Position numbers and translations under genes: made by a program. The notes under the pieces are model-generated. The model saw nothing but the letters and a program-made list of their open reading frames with translations, had not been told where the DNA came from and searched no databases. From Mimachlamys varia (Eukaryota > Mollusca > Bivalvia > Pectinida > Pectinidae), in NCBI GenBank assembly GCA_947623455.1, contig OX392543.1, positions 14,258,757 through 14,322,756 of the forward strand: 64,000 nt of DNA. The letters are read 5' to 3'. Of this stretch, positions 57,408 through 64,000 are shown in pieces. Within the stretch, counting starts at the first letter, position 1; each line of letters begins with the position of its first letter.

Positions 57408-57992
57408 TGATTAAATGCACAACATATCACAATAACCTGATATCACTTCGAACCACAAACATTAACTTCATACATTGTACCATATAAGGATTATTTGCAC
57501 CTTTTCAACATATCACATTTTTTATAGCGACTTGAATTAGGGAATCGTTTACATGGACATATTTGTTGTTCGTCCCTGGCGAAGGTGATATGTAAGACTC
57601 TTTCATGACTTGGAATTTAGAATAGGTAAACGCCATTCAAGGGTTTGTCAAATTTTGCAACACTAAAGGCTTGGCGAATGTTTATTTTCCAAGTAAGAAA
57701 AACGCCAGGGCGAAATATACGTATTTTACACCTTTGTAATGCAAGAGAATCTTTCGTTCATTCTAACCCCAGAATAATATCCAAAATATGGTAATTATTT
57801 TAGACGGACTACCAGTTTGAAGAAAATGAGTCAGCGAGATTAAGCTTTTCCTTTTTTGCAAACATTACTAGTGCAGAAAAATATGTATCTAACCTGAATA
57901 AAAGATGTATCGTAAAAAAGGTTTTGATTTCCTCACATCGTCAGTTCATTGTGACGTTAAGTCACGGGGCTAAGCTTATAGGACCATGACCA

Positions 57993-58185
57993 GGCCCCGG
58001 TTTCATCAACGTTCCTTAACTTAAGGGCATTCCTTAACTTAAAAATCTCCATAGGAAAGCATTAGCGAAGTTAAGGGGGGAATCCTTAGTTAAAGAACTT
58101 CCCTTATATTCTGTTTTGCTTTCCTATGGAGATTTTTAAGTTGAGGAATTTCCTTGAATTAAGAAACGTTGATGAAACCGGGGCC
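57993..58185. mobile_element. Foldback MITE with GGCCCCGGTTTCATCAACGT ends
   Basis: The left end GGCCCCGGTTTCATCAACGT and its complement at the right begin ~85-bp arms that include 'aaaaatctccataggaaagc' and its inverse. The terminal sequence is of a type I recall as widespread in animal genomes. No coding capacity. Confidence 0.85.
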
Positions 58186-59684
58186 AGGGGTGTAGGATTA
58201 ATAGATTCTATTACCAACTAGGAGGGCTGGGGAAATCTCAACCCAACGAGTGTACAGTAACTTCATTATATCATATTACGGTTATTTTATCCTTGGCATT
58301 TTATGCTACACCTAGTATACGAGTAGTCTACCCTTTCACAAGTCATCAGTTTTAAATATCATTGCCCGACGGCTAATATTCTCCGTTTTCACCATTAAGG
58401 GGGCGATTGATTTTGTAACGTACGCTGCTATGCTGTAGCATATACACACAAAATAGTTGAAGTTGCAGTCGAACGTTTGTCGACGTGACGTCATTAAATT
58501 GTTCAGGTGTTACACTGAGGCTTTGTCAAGGATTTTGCGAAATTAGAAAAACTGCAGTTTTGAATTTCCTATCTTTCACTTCTGGTCAAGAAATAGTATT
58601 TTTCTCCAATTCCAACAACGACAAGGATTAAGTTCCAAATAATGACATCACGGTAAGACTGGCTGCCATTTTGAAAATATCGACTTTTCCCTTGAACTTT
58701 TTTTACAAAAAGAATTAGTCAGCGAGATTAAACATACCCCATATTAGCAAAAAATGTTTGCTGAAAAAATATCATGTATCGAATGATAAGGCTATATACT
58801 GTAGGAGCTGGAACACAGATGTATCCATTTATTTGTATAGTGGAAGCCGCATTTTTATATGGCAGTGTAGGTTCTAGATTTCAAAAACAAATCGGGTTAT
58901 CACTCGAAATCTCTATAGAATTTTTTTGGCTGAGGAACATTATAAAAACCATGAAAAACGATATGGAGTATTTATCCAGTGATTCAATGTCAAACGAAGA
59001 AATCTAACAATATTTCCGCACATTTACTCATCAATTAAATATAACTAATAAAGATATTGAAATGTAATTTGGCATGTTGATTCATCATGCTAAAATGCAG
59101 GTCAAGTTTTGATTTAATGACGATCCACCTATACATTAAACAGTTAGGCTGATTTAACTTGAGAATTTTAATTATATTTGGCATGACCCAACGTGGAATC
59201 AAGCTCTCGTCAAATTTGTGTAAGTATACAAAATCAACAAAGCCGTTTTGTAGCTCTGTGCATGTAAAGTACTCGATGAAACAGCTCTGTCTCTTTATCA
59301 TTAGATAACAACTAGATCCCTATTTCACCCGTATATTATGACAGGTAGCTATCTGACGTTACAAAACGACAAAAGTTCCTGCTTGATTAAATATTTCCTG
59401 GTATACATGTGATACTCAAATGCCATGAGTCATTAAGACAATTAAATCTTAATGCCACCAAGTGTGTAATATCTATCACATGCAATCTAAACAAATGACA
59501 CGGCGTTTCTATTTGTTTGTTCGATTGAAACCATATCAAATGTTCTTCCTTGTATTGTCACTATACAGCTATGATTAGTTTTTACAAATATACTGTGAAA
59601 GATCCACGGGAACATGAAGTAGTTGTTATACACAACAATGCGGTATACACCTGGGCATGTTAGGCTGTTATACAATACAAAAGT
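58186..59684. other. Non-genic stretch
   Basis: The word 'agtcagcgagattaa' at 58,715 recurs at 57,829 and, altered, at 42,150, so it belongs to a minor dispersed repeat. ORFs at 58,774 (plus) and 59,035 (minus) have no recognisable domain. Confidence 0.35.
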
Positions 59685-59880
59685 GGGCGGATTGGTCGAG
59701 TGGTTAACACTCCGGCCTTCCATGCAGGCGGCCGGAGTTTGATCCCCGAAATCGTCATACGCATTGAATTTTCAGAGAAAGTGTTTTTCTTCTGCCCACA
59801 CAACAACCCAGGTGGAGTATAAAATGGTCTGGGGTGGTGTTGCAGTATCTGTGCTGTAGCATCCAAATGAGGTGGCACTC
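59685..59880 (+). mobile_element. tRNA-derived SINE, second head type
   Basis: The head 'ggattggtcgagtggttaac' (A-box-like, Ser/Leu-tRNA style) is followed by a B box 'ggagtttgatccccg' about 35 bases on. The middle folds into CTCCGGCC/GGCCGGAG rather than a normal anticodon arm, so it is not a functional tRNA. The unrelated body continues to at least 59,880. Confidence 0.6.
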
Positions 59881-60229
59881 TAAAAGTTGCCGTTTGACAC
59901 ATGGCCCTTCTACAAATCACCAAAAATTATTAAGCTCACATGTAATGATATCAAAGTGCATATAAATACGTAATAGATACACAACTGTTGAGACCCTAGA
60001 ATGCAGACGTGAAAAGGTATTCTTCAAATGTGTTAGTTTTTCTAACAGCGGATGGTAAGCTATTCCACAACGTGGCCGAAACTCTCCTAAAACACTAGTT
60101 TCCATGTCATAGTACGAGTTTCGGGACACACAAAACCTTGTGTATTAAGTAAAACATGCTAGTCCATGTAAGCAGTTCCCAATGAAATGCAATATATATA
60201 AATACTTTTATTTCTGATAACCACGTAGA

Positions 60230-61060
60230 TTCGACCTGAACACTCAAGGGTGAACAAAAATAATAGTACCTAAACCGAGACAATCCAGGTATACAGAATA
60301 CATTACCTAAATTAGGACCCCCCCCGGTTAATACAATACTTTGAACCTAAACGAAGACAACCCAGGTAAACACAATACATTAAACCCAGACCGAGATACA
60401 ATGTATCCCACGGAAATCAAAATACATCGTTTCTAAGCCGAGACTAGCAAAATAAACAAAACAAGTTGTACTTCATTCGGGCATTATATAAATACAAAAT
60501 ACCTTACATCATAACCTAGACACTCCCAGGTAAACAAACTAAATCGCACCTAAATACCCCCAGGTGAACAAAATACATCGTACAAAAAGATCCTCTTGTA
60601 AACAAAATACGTTTTACCTGAAGACCCTCGTGTAAACAAAAAACATTGTACCTAAAGACCCTCGAACAAACAGAATATATTGTACTTGAAGACCCCCATG
60701 TTAACAAAATACATTGTACCTAAGGACCCTCGTGAAAAATATATTGTACCTAAGGACCCTCGTGTAAACAAAATATATTGTACCTAAGGACCCTCGTATA
60801 AACAAAATATATTGTACCTAAGGACCCTCGTGTAAACAAAATATAGTGTACCTCAAGACCCTTGTGTTAACCAACAATATTGTACCTAAGGACCCTCGTG
60901 TAACCAAAAATATTGTACCTAAGGACCCTTGCGTTAAACAAAATATATTGTACCTAAGGACCCTCGTGTAAACAAAATATATTGTACCTAAGGACCCTCG
61001 TGTAAACAAAATATATTGTACCTAAGGACCCTCGTGTAAACAAAATATATTGTACCTAAT
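60230..61060. repeat. Minisatellite, 34-bp unit
   Basis: Unit 'tgtacctaaggaccctcgtg' plus 'taaacaaaatatat' (34 bp; check 60,961 and 60,995). It is diverged from 60,230 to ~60,600 and homogeneous from 60,730 to 61,050. Minus ORFs reading 'RGSLGTI'-like repeats are artefacts. Confidence 0.93.
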
Positions 61061-61407
61061 CCAAGACATCCCCTTGAAAACAAAAAGGAAAAAATTTATA
61101 TGCAAACAAAGACGAACAAGTCAGTTTTCAAGCTTTGTTTTCAAATGATTTAAAACTAACGGCGCACAATTTTATTCTCCCTCCTATTTTATAATATTGA
61201 TTTCGTTTATAATGAACACATAAGTAGCAAATATCTGCAGATATTTGTTCAGATATGCTTTCATCCGTTTAAAACATATACATGAATATTAAGCAAGAAA
61301 CAACAATTTATTTTTAACAAGGCACTTGTTTTATTAAAAACCTGTCATTCTCTCGATCCTTCCGTATTAGGACTAATCGACATCTATTATTTCCGTATGA
61401 CCTGCTG

Positions 61408-61413
61408 TATAAA
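61408..61413 (+). promoter_or_regulatory. Candidate TATA box of the Cys-rich protein gene
   Basis: TATAAA lies 65 bases upstream of the proposed ATG at 61,478, at a plausible distance for a short 5' UTR. In AT-rich DNA this motif is common, so the weight is low. Confidence 0.25.
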
Positions 61414-61477
61414 TTGTAAATTTACACCCATCAATCACAACTTTCATTAATACTGGAGGGTCTCTGTCGATAGGATC

Positions 61478-61562
61478 ATGCATGTCTCCTCGATTTCACT
61501 CCTGTATTTTTTTTCGCTGCTCGGATCCTGCCTTGCCAGAGATCATGGAGAGTTTTTACGAG
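61478..61562 (+). CDS. Exon 1: signal peptide
   Basis: 85 nt from ATG to CGAG|gtttgt, 28 codons plus one base. The hydrophobic core and small-residue cleavage site (SCLA) make a textbook signal peptide. Beyond the donor the frame stops within about eight codons. It is too short for ordinary ORF calling. Confidence 0.6.
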
Positions 61563-64000
61563 GTTTGTTAATTGTGAAGTGATACAGATAAATTATAAAC
61601 ATAATGGGATTAAACGGCATTTTTTTTTTAATTTTCATTAATAGTCTTCCTAGCGAGCTTCATGCAATGTGTAGGTATGCTATTTAAAACAACGCCGTTC
61701 AATCCATATATTTACATTATCACTATTGAACAAAGTTTTAATTCAATTTGGCTAATTACATATGACTTTGTTTGATAGTTTATCGTCCTTTAAACGAAAA
61801 AAGTGGAACAGCTAGGAGAAAAAGACTAATAGATTACATCATAATGAACTCACGTGGATGGATGTGTTCATGCTGTATTCATAGCCTATTGTTTGTTGTT
61901 TTCAGATAGTATGTCGATATAGACCAGAAATCATCAGAATAAACATATATACAATAAAATTACGACTACTGATTCACTAATATTGAAATATGAGTTTTAA
62001 GGGGGCAATATTCTTGGAAAGGTAGACCTTTTATTTTGCTCATTAGTATACGATATTTTTATGCTGGAATTATAGAACTCAGTTCTTAATTTGAAAACCT
62101 GACATTAGCTTGAATATGATCTAGATTTAACAATGCGTGTTTCGTCGATGCAGCTGAAAACACATTGCTTATTCTCCTGTACGTTTGCAAGGGTCCAAAT
62201 ATTAATCTTTCTTTTTCATATGTTTTTCCTACTTTAATCGATTTTGACTTCGGTTTATAATTTTGTTGTAGATTTGGTATTCTCTGATTGTTTTGCTAAT
62301 GAAACAATATTTTAACATATCATAAGTTGATTTGTTATGTTTATATTTTTTACCTTTTACACTGGTTATATAAGCCAGTTATGCAAACAAATATATTTCT
62401 GCCAGTATCCTTTTAAAACAAATATTTCAAATGTTCATATTTTGCTCCTAGGTTAATTGATTTGGAGTTGAATTATGGTTTTATTGACGCTTCGTTATTC
62501 TCTGTTAGTTTTACAATCCTTGCAACTAATTCAAATCCCTATTTAAATGCGAATACCCAGACATCTTAGAGACTTTTTACTTTAACACAATTTAAACCAG
62601 GCATACAGAGACAAGCACAGATATGCTATAATAATCTGACATGGTGTCAAATACAATTTTATATTTATTTTTTACTACAATACCCTGTGTTATTCCACTC
62701 TCAGACAATTGTATAAACCACGGACTTAGATGATATCTAAGTCTGTGGTATAAACATGCTGTTTGTTGGATAAATATATGTTATATACCACTAGTGGTAT
62801 ATGACCTTCCTGACTTTTAATTGGTTGAAATGTTGAACTTTGACCGGAAATTACGTGGTTCAATGACACGCACAAATTGTTGACGTCGTCATCGATTGTT
62901 GACGTCGTCACAACGTGGCGGGAATATGTATACAATATGATGTGCTTTCGCGGAAAAAGTCCGCGTTTCACTCAAGAAAACAGTGCTCCTGCCGACCTAA
63001 ACTTATTGTGGTAGGAACATATCAAACGGCTCGTGGTTATTGAATATCAGTTTATTTCACACTCGTTATTTTTTTTTAAACAAATACAAGACACTCGCTC
63101 GTGTCTTTTGTACATTTAAAAAAAATGTTCGTAGGATTATTACTGAAAATTCTGTTGGAAGTAAACGCACGTGCTGTTTAAATGTTTTTAGTAAATAATG
63201 TACTTGTTAAACAACTTTTCTTACTCCATACCCATATACTAACATATATATATATAAGCTGAGCGTTTTATGCCCTTCTATATCAATGTCAATTTCATTG
63301 CAGATTTACAGAGGAAAATACGGGATGAGCTTGCAAAGGAGGAGTTCGAAAACTTGGTGGATGAGCTACAGAAGCTAGGGACGTGCAGCTGTGAGACTTC
63401 CTCCTGTTCATGTTGTGTCAATGTGCATTTGCTGACTAACATGCACGGTAAGCCTATTCTTATAATTGTAAATTTATTATACATTTTTTAATACTATAAC
63501 AAAACAATATCATAGCGAAAATTTTATATACATTACTGACTGCTAAAACAATATCAAAATTGAATTGACATAAAATTTAATAACATTCTAAAGTGATACT
63601 TGATATATATCAATAATGTTCTAAAACTACATCAAGTTTAAAACTTAATATGAATAACTAACACACTTAAGAAGTATAAAAAGTCAAATTTAATGTAAAA
63701 TAATAACAAGCTGAAGAAATATTAAATGTAGAAATTGCAGTCAACAATTAATACGAGTACACGTATTATTATCGCCGTAGTATTTATATGAATGTAAAAA
63801 AGTTTGCATGTATGTCAAAAAACTATCTTAAATGTGTTCCATATCTCAAACTGCCTAACTATTGTGTTGTATACCTAGACAAAAACATGTGCAATGAAAT
63901 ACTATGAATATGTTGGAATCGTTTAATTGTGTAAGCACGGTAACAATTTCAGAGACTGCAGCTTGTTTATTGCCGTTAAATGGTCCTTTATTAATGAAAT
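61478..64000 (+). CDS. Secreted Cys-rich protein, first three exons (partial; runs off the window)
   Basis: Exons 61,478-61,562, 63,304-63,447 and 63,953 to beyond 64,000. All junctions are phase 1/1 with AG acceptors; donors are gtttgt (weak) and gtaagc (strong). Residues 1-20 are a signal peptide (MHVSSISLLYFFSLLGSCLA). A charged helix follows (LQRKIRDELAKEEFENLVDE), then a Cys cluster C-x-C-x4-C-x-C-C (CSCETSSCSCC), and exon 3 adds a further Cys. The Cys pattern recalls the start of DUF4773-type secreted domains, but this is recognition from memory and the rest of the domain is outside the window. The product should be extracellular; function unknown. A TATA-like box lies upstream. Confidence 0.65.
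62444..62514 (+). mobile_element. Truncated RT-element 3' end in intron 1 of the Cys-rich gene
   Basis: 'gctcctaggttaattgattt', 'gaattatggttttattgacg' and 'ttcgttattctctg' reproduce, in plus orientation, the terminal blocks of 41,979-42,125. Confidence 0.55.
62713..62754. repeat. Hairpin, ~19-bp arms
   Basis: 'ataaaccacggacttagat' - gat - 'atctaagtctgtggtataaa' folds with a 3-nt loop and two mismatches. Confidence 0.75.
62783..62802. repeat. 20-bp perfect palindrome
   Basis: ATATACCACTAGTGGTATAT is its own complement. It lies 30 bases from the preceding hairpin, suggesting one compound foldback element. Confidence 0.7.
62876..62910 (+). repeat. Duplicated 16-bp block with CRE-like cores
   Basis: ATTGTTGACGTCGTCA occurs at 62,876 and 62,895 (19-bp period). 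Each contains TGACGTCG, close to a CREB/ATF site. It lies in intron 1 of the Cys-rich gene; regulatory function is speculative. Confidence 0.5.
63304..63447 (+). CDS. Exon 2: helix and Cys cluster
   Basis: 144 nt between tcaatttcattgcag and CACG|gtaagc, symmetrical phase 1-1, open throughout. The strongest of the three exons by splice-site quality. Confidence 0.75.
63953..64000 (+). CDS. Exon 3 (start only)
   Basis: After the acceptor gtaacaatttcag the frame continues in phase with exon 2, giving Glu from the split codon and then TAACLLPLNGPLLMK, to the window edge. Confidence 0.5.

Noticed and set aside
59685..59760. Possible tRNA-Ser/Leu gene
   Set aside because: A- and B-box-like words are present, but the anticodon region forms a long GC hairpin and no standard cloverleaf results; called a SINE head instead.

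Overview
The window is AT-rich eukaryotic DNA, most likely from a marine mollusc and probably a bivalve. The evidence is intron-containing genes with GT-AG junctions, secreted PAN/EGF-type and Cys-rich proteins, tRNA-derived SINEs, a D34D mariner, an inactive reverse transcriptase of a type I associate with mollusc genomes, and many foldback elements and minisatellites. The organism call rests on recognition alone and was not searched. There is no bacterial operon, CRISPR array, rRNA gene or intact tRNA gene.

Only three protein-coding loci are supported. (1) Minus strand, 2,675-17,667: a short start exon and a second exon about 14.9 kb apart. Their phases match, and the encoded N-terminus is hydrophilic and unrecognised; the rest of the gene would lie toward lower coordinates. 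(2) Minus strand, 40,736-47,879: a complete four-exon gene for a 630-residue secreted protein. It has a signal peptide, a PAN/Apple-like domain, a short EGF-like Cys module and four divergent repeats of about 115 residues, each ending in a W-F/Y signature. All three internal junctions agree in phase. (3) Plus strand, 61,478 to the window end: the first three exons of a secreted protein with a signal peptide, an acidic helix and a C-x-C/C-x-C-C cluster.

Mobile DNA dominates the rest. There are four copies of a ~390 bp TTAA-flanked MITE, two copies of a 200 bp nearly perfect palindrome with exact 8-bp target duplications (hAT-like), a 186 bp TA-flanked pogo/Tigger-like MITE, and a 436 bp long-TIR element with 9-bp duplications (Mutator-like). 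The last sits inside an older repeat whose uninterrupted paralogue is also in the window. There is also a complete-ended 1.3 kb mariner whose transposase is broken by a small deletion, a decayed reverse transcriptase at 38.7-40.3 kb with several truncated 3' ends of the same family elsewhere, tRNA-derived SINEs, and several unclassified foldback elements.

Tandem arrays make up another large share. Units are 17, 23, 23, 24, 26, 26, 27, 34, 38, 38, 45, 118, ~147 and ~157 bp. The two 38-bp arrays, about 15 kb apart, have related units. Most long ORFs in these arrays are artefacts of stop-free units. Gene 2 is hemmed in by transposons: mariner upstream, the reverse transcriptase remnant downstream, and insertions in every intron.
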